This document shows, piece by piece, positions 16,687 to 23,981 of a stretch of 64,000 nt of DNA. Source of the DNA: Oceanicola sp. D3 (GTDB taxonomy: Bacteria; Pseudomonadota; Alphaproteobacteria; Rhodobacterales; Rhodobacteraceae); NCBI RefSeq assembly GCF_006351965.1, contig NZ_CP040932.1, forward strand, positions 2,728,001 to 2,792,000. Direction: 5' to 3'. Made by a program: the position numbers and the translations under genes. Positions within the stretch are counted from its first letter, which is position 1. The number at the start of each line of letters is the position of its first letter. Below the pieces are notes generated by a model. That model searched no databases. It was given only the letters and a program-made list of their open reading frames with translations, and was not told the DNA's origin.

Positions 16687-17472
16687 CTAGATCGCCGTCA
16701 GCCCGCCGTCGATGGCGAGGGCTTGTCCGGTCATGAAACTGTTAGCTGGCGCGCAGGTCCAGAGCATGGCCTGCACCACCTCGTCAACTGTGGCCACGCG
16801 GCCCATCGGCACGCGCGCGGTGATGCGGTTGCGGGCCTGCGCGGCGTCCTCGCCGGTGCTGCTGGCGAAACGGTCGGCCATTTCGGAAAACAGCGGTGTT
16901 TCGGCAAAGGCCGGGCAGAGCGCGTTGACGCGGATGTTGTGGCGGGCCAGCTCATCGGCGGCGGCGCGGGTGAGGCCGACCACGGCATGTTTGGCCGCCG
17001 CATAGGCGGCGAGGTGGCCCGCGCCGGTGAGGCCTGCGGCGGAGGCGATGTTAAGGATCACCCCCTGCCCTGCCCCCTGCATCGGCGGGATCTGATGCTT
17101 CATGCCCAGAAAGACGCCACGGGCGTTGGTGGCAATGATGCGGTCAAAGTCGCGCGCGTCGGTGCGGGCCAGCGAGGTGAAGGGCTGGCCGAGGCCGGCG
17201 TTGTTGATCGCCACGTCGAGCTGGCCGAAGTGCTGGAGCGTGGCGGCGACGAGGGCGGATTGGGCGGCCTCGTCGGTGACATCGACACGGCGGGCGAGCA
17301 CTTCGGTGCCCTCGGTGCGCAGGGCTTCCGCCAGGGTTTCGAGGCTCTTGCCGTCGATATCGCACAGCACGAGCCGCGACCCCTGAGCTGCGAAGGCGCG
17401 CGCGGCCCCTGCGCCGAAGCCGGAGGCGGCGCCAGTGATGAGCACGACACGGGGGTCGGGGCGGCTAGGCAT
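16687..17472 (-). CDS. Short-chain dehydrogenase/reductase (SDR)
   Basis: NAD(P)-dependent oxidoreductase, 261 aa, classical SDR size. It has the nucleotide-binding motif TGAASGFGAG, the NNAG motif (AINNAGLG), catalytic Ser in NIASAAG and YAAAK, and the C-terminal FMTGQALAIDGG. The start at 17472 has GGAGG six bases upstream and overlaps the phosphotransferase stop by 8 bases; a longer frame to 17946 is only the antisense shadow of that gene. It is part of a minus-strand operon with phosphotransferase, histidine phosphatase, acyl-CoA dehydrogenase, thiolase, MaoC hydratase and a second SDR. It probably oxidises a hydroxyacyl-CoA or alcohol intermediate. Confidence 0.9.
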   Translation of the reverse strand: MPSRPDPRVVLITGAASGFGAGAARAFAAQGSRLVLCDIDGKSLETLAEALRTEGTEVLARRVDVTDEAAQSALVAATLQHFGQLDVAINNAGLGQPFTSLARTDARDFDRIIATNARGVFLGMKHQIPPMQGAGQGVILNIASAAGLTGAGHLAAYAAAKHAVVGLTRAAADELARHNIRVNALCPAFAETPLFSEMADRFASSTGEDAAQARNRITARVPMGRVATVDEVVQAMLWTCAPANSFMTGQALAIDGGLTAI

Positions 17473-18487
17473 GCACAGCCTCCAGCCCGGCCTCGGCCAG
17501 CCCCGGCACAAGGCGGCCCAGTTGCAGGCCCTTCTCGGGGTTGGAGGCGTTGCCATCGAGCGCGCGCTTTTTGACGCCCTGAAGGATCGCGGCCATGCGG
17601 AAATTGGCGAAGGCGAGGTAGAAGCCGAAGCCCGGGATGCCGGGCAGGTTTCGGCGGGCGCAGTAGGCCTCGATAAAGGCCTCATCCTCCGGCAGGCCCT
17701 CGGCGGCACGGTTGAGCCCGGCCAGCCCCCTGCCCTCCTCGCCCGGCGGGCGGTGCCACTGCATGATGACCTGTGCGAGATCGGCATAGGGGTGGCCGAG
17801 GGTGGACAGCTCCCAATCGAGCACGGCGGTGATGCGGGGGGCATCGGGGGCGAAGAGCATGTTGTCGAGTCGGTAGTCACCGTGGGTGAGGCAAACCTGG
17901 CCGTCATCGGGCGGCACATTGGCGTCGAGCCATGCGATGAGCCCATCCATCGCCTCTATCACCCCGGTCTCGGAGGCACGGTATTGGGTGGTCCAGCGGT
18001 CGATCTGGCGGCGGTAGTAGTTGCCCGCGCGGCCATAGTCGGTGAGGCCGGTGGCGTCGAGGTCGACGGAATGGATGGCGGCGAGGACGCGGTTCATCTC
18101 GTCGAAGATCGGGGCACGCTCGGCGGGGGCGAGCCGTGGCAGGTGGGGCTGGTTGAAGTGCCGGCCTTCGATGTGCTCCATCAGGTAGAACTCGGAGCCG
18201 ATGACGGCTGGATCGTTGCAATAGGCGATCATCTTGGCGACCGGCACGGGCGTGGCCGCAAGGGCGCTTTGCACGCGATACTCACGGTCGACCGCATGGG
18301 CGGATTTCAGCAGCTTTCCCGGGGGTTTGCGCCGGAGCACGAGGCTGCCCTGCGGGGTGGTGAGGCGGAAGGTGGGGTTGGACTGGCCGGTGGCGAACTT
18401 CTCGGCCGTGACGGGACCGATGTGGCCGGGAACATGGGCCTCGATCCAGACGGAAACGGCTTTGGTATCAAGGGTGAGCGCGGTCAT
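17465..18487 (-). CDS. Phosphotransferase, ACAD10/11-like aminoglycoside phosphotransferase fold
   Basis: Kinase-like protein of the APH superfamily, 340 aa. It carries the catalytic loop HGDYRLDN near residue 205 and the metal-binding LDWELSTLGHPYADLA, both typical of the ACAD10/11 N-terminal kinase group. In mammals and some bacteria such kinases phosphorylate 4-hydroxyacyl-CoAs, which an attached acyl-CoA dehydrogenase then processes. Here separate histidine phosphatase and acyl-CoA dehydrogenase genes follow on the same operon, so a comparable route is plausible. The start ATG overlaps the stop of the phosphatase gene (ATGA). Confidence 0.85.
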   Translation of the reverse strand: MTALTLDTKAVSVWIEAHVPGHIGPVTAEKFATGQSNPTFRLTTPQGSLVLRRKPPGKLLKSAHAVDREYRVQSALAATPVPVAKMIAYCNDPAVIGSEFYLMEHIEGRHFNQPHLPRLAPAERAPIFDEMNRVLAAIHSVDLDATGLTDYGRAGNYYRRQIDRWTTQYRASETGVIEAMDGLIAWLDANVPPDDGQVCLTHGDYRLDNMLFAPDAPRITAVLDWELSTLGHPYADLAQVIMQWHRPPGEEGRGLAGLNRAAEGLPEDEAFIEAYCARRNLPGIPGFGFYLAFANFRMAAILQGVKKRALDGNASNPEKGLQLGRLVPGLAEAGLEAVHA

Positions 18488-19119
18488 GAAAAGGTCAGCA
18501 TATGGGCTGCCTCCGCGTCGATATGGGGCGTTTCGTTGAAGCCGGTGAGGAATGTTGTGCTGCCAGTGGCGAGGATGCGGGAGACGGCGCAGTTTTTCAT
18601 CTGCAATTGCAGCTCGATCATGGTGAGCGCAGGCGCGCGGACGGCGGCGGCGAGCATCCGGCAGATGGCGCCGCCCGAGGACAGGACAAGCACGGGGCCA
18701 TCGTGGGCGGCCATTTGCGCTTGGGCCTGCATGACCCGGGCGGTGAAGGCCTTGAAGCTTTCGGGCTCGTTGATCTCGCCGTTTTGCCAAGCGATCACCG
18801 CCTCGCGCAACCGGCGGAAATGGGCCTTCCGGTCTCCCGGAACGCCGCCGCCGAAGGCTGAGAGGAGGGCTTTGCTGTCAAACTCGTTGAGGCCTTCATG
18901 GATGGTCGCTTCAGGCAGATCGAGCGCTTGCGCGATGCCCTCCAGCGTTTCACGGTGTCGCCGCATCGCGCCGCGATACACGGCAACCGGCTCCACCCCC
19001 TGCCGCGCCAGTGCTGCGCCCAGCGCGTGGCTCTGCGCGTGGCCGAGATCGGAGAGCACATCATAATCCGCCGCCCCGAAGGAGGCTTGCGCGTGGCGGA
19101 TCAGGATGAGCTCGGGCAT
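18484..19119 (-). CDS. Histidine phosphatase family protein
   Basis: Phosphoglycerate mutase-like phosphatase, 211 aa. The RHG-type motif is LIRHAQASFG with R8 and the phospho-accepting H9; the second conserved His region (VLVLSSGGAICRM) has Ser-Ser-Gly-Gly rather than the usual SHG, so one canonical active-site His appears changed. It is located between the ACAD10/11-like kinase and an acyl-CoA dehydrogenase gene, with a 4-base overlap to the kinase gene. A role in removing phosphate from a phosphorylated acyl intermediate is suggested by context only. Confidence 0.82.
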   Translation of the reverse strand: MPELILIRHAQASFGAADYDVLSDLGHAQSHALGAALARQGVEPVAVYRGAMRRHRETLEGIAQALDLPEATIHEGLNEFDSKALLSAFGGGVPGDRKAHFRRLREAVIAWQNGEINEPESFKAFTARVMQAQAQMAAHDGPVLVLSSGGAICRMLAAAVRAPALTMIELQLQMKNCAVSRILATGSTTFLTGFNETPHIDAEAAHMLTFS

Positions 19120-20355
19120 TCAGATCTTCTCGTTGGAGTACTTGCGTAATTCGGCCCGGGCGACCTGACGGCGGTGCACGGCATCGGGGCCGTCGACGAG
19201 GCGCAGCGTGCGCAGGTTTGTCCACATCGCGGCAAGCGGCGTGTCTTGGCTGATGCCGGTCCCGCCGTGCACCTGCATGGCTTCATCCACTACCTTCAGC
19301 GCCATCTGGGGCGCGGCGACCTTGATCTTGGAAATCCACGGCTGGGCGGCGCGGGTGCCTTCAGTGTCCATCTTCCAGGCGGCCTTCAGGCAAAGAAGGC
19401 GGGCCATCTCGATTTCCATCCGGCAGTTGGCGATGATGTCGTAGTTTGCGCCAAGGTCGACGATCTTTTTCTTGAAGGCGGTGCGGTTCATCGCGCGTTT
19501 GCAGAAGAGCTCCAGCGCCTTCTCGGCCTGCCCGATGGCCCGCATGCAGTGGTGGATGCGGCCCGGGCCGAGACGGCCTTGCGCCACCTCGAAGCCCCTG
19601 CCCCGGCCCAGAAGCATGTCTTCGCCCTTCACCCGCACGTTGGTGAAGCGGATGTGCATGTGGCCGTGGGGGGCGTCATCATGGCCGAAGACGCACATGG
19701 GGCGCAGGATTTCGATGCCGGGGCTGTCGGCGGGGAGCACGAACATGGAGTGGCGGGCGTGCTTGTCGGCGTCCGGGTCGGTCTGGGCCATGAGGATGTA
19801 GACGGCGCAACGCGGATCGCCTGCGCCGCTGATCCAGTATTTCTCGCCGTTGAGCACCCAGTCGTCGCCGTCCTGCTTGGCTTCGAGCGAGATGTTGGTG
19901 GCGTCAGACGAGGCCACGCCGGGCTCGGTCATCACGTAGGAAGAGCGGATCTCGCCCGCGAGCAGCGGCTTCAGCCAGCGCTCCTTGTGGGCTTCGGTGC
20001 CATAGCGCTCGAACACCTCCATGTTGCCAGTGTCGGGGGCGCCGCAGTTGAAGACCTCGGCGGCGATGCCGACCTTACCCATTTCTTCGGCGAGATAAGC
20101 GTATTCCACCGTGGTAAGGCCGTAGCCCTTTTCGCTGTCGGTGAGCCAGAAGTTCCAAAGACCGCGCTTGCGGGCCTCGGCCTTCAGCCCGTCGAGAATT
20201 TCGATCTGGCGGGGGGTGAGCTGGAAGCGGTCGCCCGAGGGGTGCTTGCCAACCTCGGCCTCGAACTCGGCGTTGAGCGGCTCGATCTCTTCATCCACCA
20301 TCTGGCGCACCTTGGCGGCCAGCTCCTTTACGCGGGGGGTCATCCCGAGATCCAT
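19120..20355 (-). CDS. Acyl-CoA dehydrogenase family protein
   Basis: 411 aa FAD-dependent dehydrogenase. It shows YVMTEPGVASSDATNI (FAD/substrate loop), LNGEKYWISGAGDPRCAVYI, the helical dimer region GPGRIHHCMRAIGQAEKALE, and the C-terminal DEAMQVHGGTGISQDTPLA and RLVDGPDAVHRRQVARAE. The VDGPDxVH ending is typical of the ACAD10/11-related subgroup, agreeing with the adjacent ACAD10/11-like kinase. AGGGAGAACACG precedes the start at 20355; the longer frame to 20700 runs into the thiolase gene and is not coding. It follows the thiolase gene by 11 bases. Confidence 0.9.
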   Translation of the reverse strand: MDLGMTPRVKELAAKVRQMVDEEIEPLNAEFEAEVGKHPSGDRFQLTPRQIEILDGLKAEARKRGLWNFWLTDSEKGYGLTTVEYAYLAEEMGKVGIAAEVFNCGAPDTGNMEVFERYGTEAHKERWLKPLLAGEIRSSYVMTEPGVASSDATNISLEAKQDGDDWVLNGEKYWISGAGDPRCAVYILMAQTDPDADKHARHSMFVLPADSPGIEILRPMCVFGHDDAPHGHMHIRFTNVRVKGEDMLLGRGRGFEVAQGRLGPGRIHHCMRAIGQAEKALELFCKRAMNRTAFKKKIVDLGANYDIIANCRMEIEMARLLCLKAAWKMDTEGTRAAQPWISKIKVAAPQMALKVVDEAMQVHGGTGISQDTPLAAMWTNLRTLRLVDGPDAVHRRQVARAELRKYSNEKI

Positions 20356-20366
20356 CGTGTTCTCCC

Positions 20367-21563
20367 TTACAAGACTTCGAAGAGGCCTGCGGCCCCCATT
20401 CCGCCACCCACGCACATGGTGGTGACGATGTATTTTGCGCCGCGCCGCTTGCCCTCGATCAGGGCGTGGCCGACCATGCGGGCGCCCGACATGCCGTAGG
20501 GGTGGCCGATGGAAATGGCGCCGCCGTTGACGTTGAGCAGATCGTTGGGGATGCCGAGGCGGTCGCGGCTGTAGATCACCTGACAGGCGAAGGCTTCGTT
20601 CAGCTCCCAGAGGCCGATGTCGTCGATCTTGAGGCCGTGGATTTCGAGCAGCTTGGGCACCGCGAAAACCGGGCCGATGCCCATCTCGTCGGGGGCGCAT
20701 CCGGCGACGGCCATGCCCACGTAGCGGCCCAGCGGGGTGAGGCCACGGCGTTCTGCCTCCTTGGCTTCCATCAACATTGCCGCCGATGCGCCATCAGAGA
20801 GCTGCGAGGCATTTCCGGCGGTTATGAAGCGACCTTCATCCAGAGAGATGCCTTTTTCGAACACTGGCTTGAGGCTGGCGAGGCTTTCGGCAGTGGTGCC
20901 GGGGCGGTTGCCCTCGTCCTGCTCCAGCGTCACCTCTTGGTCGGAGACCTCGCCGGTTTCGCGGTCTTTCACCTTCATGACGCTGACCAGCGGCACGATC
21001 TCGTCAGAGAACTTTCCGGCCTCCTGCGCCGCCGCCGTGCGGGCCTGGCTTTGGGCGGCGTATTCATCCTGCGCCTCGCGGCTGATGCCATAGCGGGCGG
21101 CGACGGTTTCGGCTGTTTCCAGCATGGTCATGTAGATCGACGGGACATGCTCGCGCAGCCAAGGGTCCGGGTCGCGGCGCATGGCGGCGGTTTGCACCAG
21201 CGAGATGCTCTCGACCCCTGCCCCGATGGCCATTGGCATGCCGTCATGCACCACCTGCTTGGCCGCCGTGGCGATGGCCATGAGGCCCGAGGCGCATTGC
21301 CGGTCGAGGCTCATGCCCGCGACGGCATCGGGCAGCCCGGCGCGCAGCGCACATTGGCGGGCGATGTTGCCGCCTTGGAAGCCCTGCTGGAGCGCCGCGC
21401 CCAGCACCACGTCACCCACCTCGCCCGGCTCCACCCCGGCGCGGGAGACGGCATGCGAAATCGCATGGCCCGCCAACGCCTGTGGCGTGGTGGCGTTGAA
21501 GGCGCCGCGATAGGCCTTGCCGATGGGCGTGCGGGCGGTGGAGACGATGAGGGCTTCGCGCAT
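20367..21563 (-). CDS. Acetyl-CoA C-acyltransferase (thiolase)
   Basis: Thiolytic cleavage of 3-ketoacyl-CoA in beta-oxidation, 398 aa. The nucleophilic Cys is C90 in [11 protein letters not shown]. The C-terminal half has [20 protein letters not shown] with the catalytic His and [13 protein letters not shown] with the second Cys, all intact. The start at 21563 follows AAGGAAAGC; a longer frame to 22220 overlaps the MaoC gene. It complements the FadB-like protein at 11145, which has no thiolase domain, so the island encodes a full beta-oxidation spiral. Confidence 0.92.
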   Translation of the reverse strand: MREALIVSTARTPIGKAYRGAFNATTPQALAGHAISHAVSRAGVEPGEVGDVVLGAALQQGFQGGNIARQCALRAGLPDAVAGMSLDRQCASGLMAIATAAKQVVHDGMPMAIGAGVESISLVQTAAMRRDPDPWLREHVPSIYMTMLETAETVAARYGISREAQDEYAAQSQARTAAAQEAGKFSDEIVPLVSVMKVKDRETGEVSDQEVTLEQDEGNRPGTTAESLASLKPVFEKGISLDEGRFITAGNASQLSDGASAAMLMEAKEAERRGLTPLGRYVGMAVAGCAPDEMGIGPVFAVPKLLEIHGLKIDDIGLWELNEAFACQVIYSRDRLGIPNDLLNVNGGAISIGHPYGMSGARMVGHALIEGKRRGAKYIVTTMCVGGGMGAAGLFEVL

Positions 21564-21592
21564 TGGGCTGCTTTCCTTGTTTTTCTGGCCGT

Positions 21593-22051
21593 TCAGGCGG
21601 CGACTTCGGTGTAGCGCCGCACCAGCCAGCGGGCGGCGAGCACCGGGCGGGCCGCGCCCTCGGCTTCCATCGTGACGTCCCATGCAAGAGCGATGACCTG
21701 ATTGGGGAGTTCCTTGACCTCGGCCAGCGTGAATCGCGCGCGCAGGCGGGCTCCGGAGGGCACAGGGGCGAGAAAGCGGATGCGGTCGAAGCCGTAGTTC
21801 ACGCCCATGCCCTCGGTATCGAGCCGAGGTTGAGCATCGTAGGCCATGGCGGAGAGCATGGAGAGGGTGAGAAAGCCGTGGGCGATGGTGCTGCCGAAGG
21901 GGGTTTGCGCCGCGCGGGCCGGGTCGACGTGGATATATTGGTGGTCTTCGGTGAGGTCGGCGAAGCTGTCGATCAGCGACTGGTCGATGGGGAACCAGCG
22001 GCTGACGCCGAGCTCCTCTCCGACGCGGGCTTTCATCTCGTCCAGCGTCAC
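21593..22051 (-). CDS. MaoC-family dehydratase / (R)-specific enoyl-CoA hydratase
   Basis: Hotdog-fold hydratase, 152 aa. The hydratase-2 motif [19 protein letters not shown] followed by [14 protein letters not shown] contains the Asp-His catalytic pair. It adds water to an enoyl-CoA with R stereochemistry, complementary to the S-specific crotonase of the FadB-like protein. The ATG overlaps the stop of the upstream SDR gene by 4 bases, suggesting the SDR oxidises its product. Confidence 0.9.
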   Translation of the reverse strand: MTLDEMKARVGEELGVSRWFPIDQSLIDSFADLTEDHQYIHVDPARAAQTPFGSTIAHGFLTLSMLSAMAYDAQPRLDTEGMGVNYGFDRIRFLAPVPSGARLRARFTLAEVKELPNQVIALAWDVTMEAEGAARPVLAARWLVRRYTEVAA

Positions 22052-22869
22052 GGTTTGCCCTCGGCGAAGATGTCGGGGCCGGTCTGCACGTTGATGCCGC
22101 CGGAGACGGGGAGGATGGCGCCGGTGACGTAGCCGCCGCCGGGGCCGCAGAGGTAGAGCAGCGCGGCGGCGATATCTTCTGGCTTGCCGACACGGCCAAG
22201 CGGGACTTGGGCGCCAACACGGTTGCGCATGTCTTCGTCGCCGGTGGCGAAGGACGTCATCTTGCTGACGAAGGGACCGGGGGCGAGGGCGTTGACGGTG
22301 ATACGATCTGCCGCGAGTTCCTTGGCGAGGATCTTGGTGAGATGGTGCACGGCGGCCTTGGAGGCGGCGTAGGAATAGGCGTCATCGCCCATCGGCACCT
22401 CGCCCATGACGGAGCCAGTGTTGACCACGCGGGCGGGGCTTTCATCGCTTGCGGCGTCGCGCAGGAGCGGCAGGAGGGTGCGGGTGAGTTCGAAGAGGCC
22501 GGCGACGTTGAGGCTCATCACCTTGTCCCATGCGGCATGGGGGAAGTCATCCAGCGGTGCGCCCCAGCTGCGGCCTGCGTTGTTGAAGAGAATGTCGAGC
22601 GCGTCGGTGCGGGCGCGGGTGGCGCCTGCGAGCGCATCGACGCCCTCGGCGGTGCTCACGTCGCCCGCGAAGCCCTCGGCAGAGCCGGTTGCGCCCAGCC
22701 CGTTCAGCCGGTCGGCCACCGCCTCGCAGGCATCGCCACGGCGGGAGGCCAGCAGCACGCGGGCCCCGGCACGCACCAGCCCTTCGGCGGCCATTTCTCC
22801 AATGCCGGAAGAGCCGCCGGTGACCAGCGCCGTTTTGCCGGTGAGGTCGAAAAGCTTCGCCGCGTCCAT
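22048..22869 (-). CDS. Short-chain dehydrogenase/reductase (SDR), first gene of the minus-strand operon
   Basis: NAD(P)-dependent oxidoreductase, 273 aa. It shows [27 protein letters not shown] (Ser) and YSYAASKAA (Tyr/Lys), and the C-terminal [12 protein letters not shown]. The start at 22869 has GGAGGATCAC upstream. It heads a seven-gene operon (SDR, MaoC, thiolase, acyl-CoA dehydrogenase, histidine phosphatase, kinase, SDR). Divergent from the SDR at 22984, with a palindrome and -35/-10 elements in the 114-base gap. Confidence 0.9.
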   Translation of the reverse strand: MDAAKLFDLTGKTALVTGGSSGIGEMAAEGLVRAGARVLLASRRGDACEAVADRLNGLGATGSAEGFAGDVSTAEGVDALAGATRARTDALDILFNNAGRSWGAPLDDFPHAAWDKVMSLNVAGLFELTRTLLPLLRDAASDESPARVVNTGSVMGEVPMGDDAYSYAASKAAVHHLTKILAKELAADRITVNALAPGPFVSKMTSFATGDEDMRNRVGAQVPLGRVGKPEDIAAALLYLCGPGGGYVTGAILPVSGGINVQTGPDIFAEGKP

Positions 22870-22911
22870 GTGATCCTCCGCCAGCGCGCCTCCCCGCGCG
22901 CCGTTTCGCAA

Positions 22912-22930
22912 TGCAGAATACAATTCCGCA
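22912..22930. promoter_or_regulatory. Candidate IclR-family operator, site 2 (divergent SDR promoters)
   Basis: TGCAGAATACAATTCCGCA has arms TGCAGAA and TTCCGCA (6 of 7 paired, 5-base spacer) and matches the site at 7807-7825 in 15 of 19 positions. It overlaps the spacer and -10 of the predicted minus-strand promoter, a position expected for repression of the SDR-MaoC-thiolase operon. Confidence 0.5.
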
Positions 22931-22942
22931 CCTGCTTGACAA
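22915..22942 (-). promoter_or_regulatory. Candidate promoter of the SDR-MaoC-thiolase operon
   Basis: On the minus strand TTGTCA (5 of 6) at 22937-22942 and TATTCT (4 of 6) at 22915-22920 with a 16-base spacer, about 46 bases upstream of the start at 22869. The plus strand has TTGACA at 22936-22941, a good -35 for the divergent SDR, but its -10 is weak. Confidence 0.4.
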
Positions 22943-22983
22943 GCCCGCCCGGCCCCCTGTCTGTTCAAGCGAGGGAGGATGCG

Positions 22984-23742
22984 ATGGGCGATCTGTTTGA
23001 TTTGACGGGAAAGGTGGCGCTTGTCACCGGCTCGACGCGGGGCATTGGCCGGGCGATTGCCGAGGCGCTGGTGGCGCGCGGGGCGAAGGTAGTGATCTCG
23101 TCGCGCAAGGCGGATGCCTGCGAGCAGGTGGCGGGCGAGATTGGCGCGGCAGCGGTGCCGATTGCCTGCAATGTGTCGGATGACGGGGCGATTGCGAGGT
23201 TGTTGGCCGAGACGGAGGCGCGGCTGGGGCCGGTGGACATTCTCGTATGCAACGCGGCGGTGAACCCCTACATGGGGCCGTTTCTGGACACGCCGGATGA
23301 TGCCTTTGACAAGACGATTGCGGTGAACATCCGGGCCAACATGCGGCTCTGCAAGGGGGTGGTGCCGGGGATGCAGGCGAAGGGCGGCGGGGCGATTGTG
23401 ATCGTGTCGTCGATTGCGGCGTTCAAGGGCTCGGAGCATCTGGGGATATATGCGGTGACGAAGGCGGCCGATACGCAGATCGTGCGGAATTTGGCGGTGG
23501 CCTACGGGGGCGACAACATACGCGTGAACGGGATCGCCCCGGCAGTGGTGAAGACCGATTTCGCCCGGGCGCTTTATGAAGACCCGGAGCGGGCGAAGCG
23601 GGTGGCGGAGAGCTATGCGCTGAAGCGGTTGGGGGTGCCGGAGGATATTGCCGGGGTGGCGGTGATGCTGGCCTCGCGGGCCGGGGGCTGGATGACCGGG
23701 CAGACGTTGATCGTGGATGGCGGCTGGTCGGCGATGGGGTGA
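22984..23742 (+). CDS. Short-chain dehydrogenase/reductase (SDR)
   Basis: Classical SDR, 252 aa. TGSTRGIGRA (cofactor binding), LVCNAAVNPYMG, IVSSIAAFKG (Ser), YAVTKAAD (Tyr/Lys) and GQTLIVDGGWSAMG are all present. The start at 22984 has GAGGGAGG a few bases upstream. It resembles the DHRS4-like/3-oxoacyl reductase group. It is transcribed away from the minus-strand operon and followed by a structured 240-base space before the acyl-CoA ligase. The substrate is unknown. Confidence 0.88.
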   Translation: MGDLFDLTGKVALVTGSTRGIGRAIAEALVARGAKVVISSRKADACEQVAGEIGAAAVPIACNVSDDGAIARLLAETEARLGPVDILVCNAAVNPYMGPFLDTPDDAFDKTIAVNIRANMRLCKGVVPGMQAKGGGAIVIVSSIAAFKGSEHLGIYAVTKAADTQIVRNLAVAYGGDNIRVNGIAPAVVKTDFARALYEDPERAKRVAESYALKRLGVPEDIAGVAVMLASRAGGWMTGQTLIVDGGWSAMG

Positions 23743-23751
23743 GCGGTGCGG

Positions 23752-23880
23752 CTGCGTCATGCCCGACCTCGGGAGGGCCGCGCCCCACGCGCTGCACCCG
23801 ATGCCCGCTCCACCCGTGCCCCGCGTGCTGCGGGCCGAGACAAGAATGCCCTCTCGGGGGGGAGGTCGGGCATGGCGCAG
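23752..23880. repeat. Large structured inverted repeat between SDR and acyl-CoA ligase genes
   Basis: Outer arms of 19 bases, CTGCGTCATGCCCGACCTC at 23752-23770 and GAGGTCGGGCATGGCGCAG at 23862-23880, pair fully if one G-T wobble is allowed. Inside, GAGGGC (23773-23778) can pair with GCCCTC (23848-23853), and a CACGCG/CGCGTG pair lies further in. This makes a long branched fold of about 130 bases. It could be a terminator with processing sites, a repetitive extragenic element or a small RNA. No coding frame in it looks real. Confidence 0.55.
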
Positions 23881-23981
23881 TCGCGCCGCCCCTCCGATGG
23901 GCGGTGTTGCGGCGGCGCGGGATTGGCGCCTAGGCTGAAATCAAACGCGGCGGGGAGGCCGCGATACAGGGAGGAGAGGTC

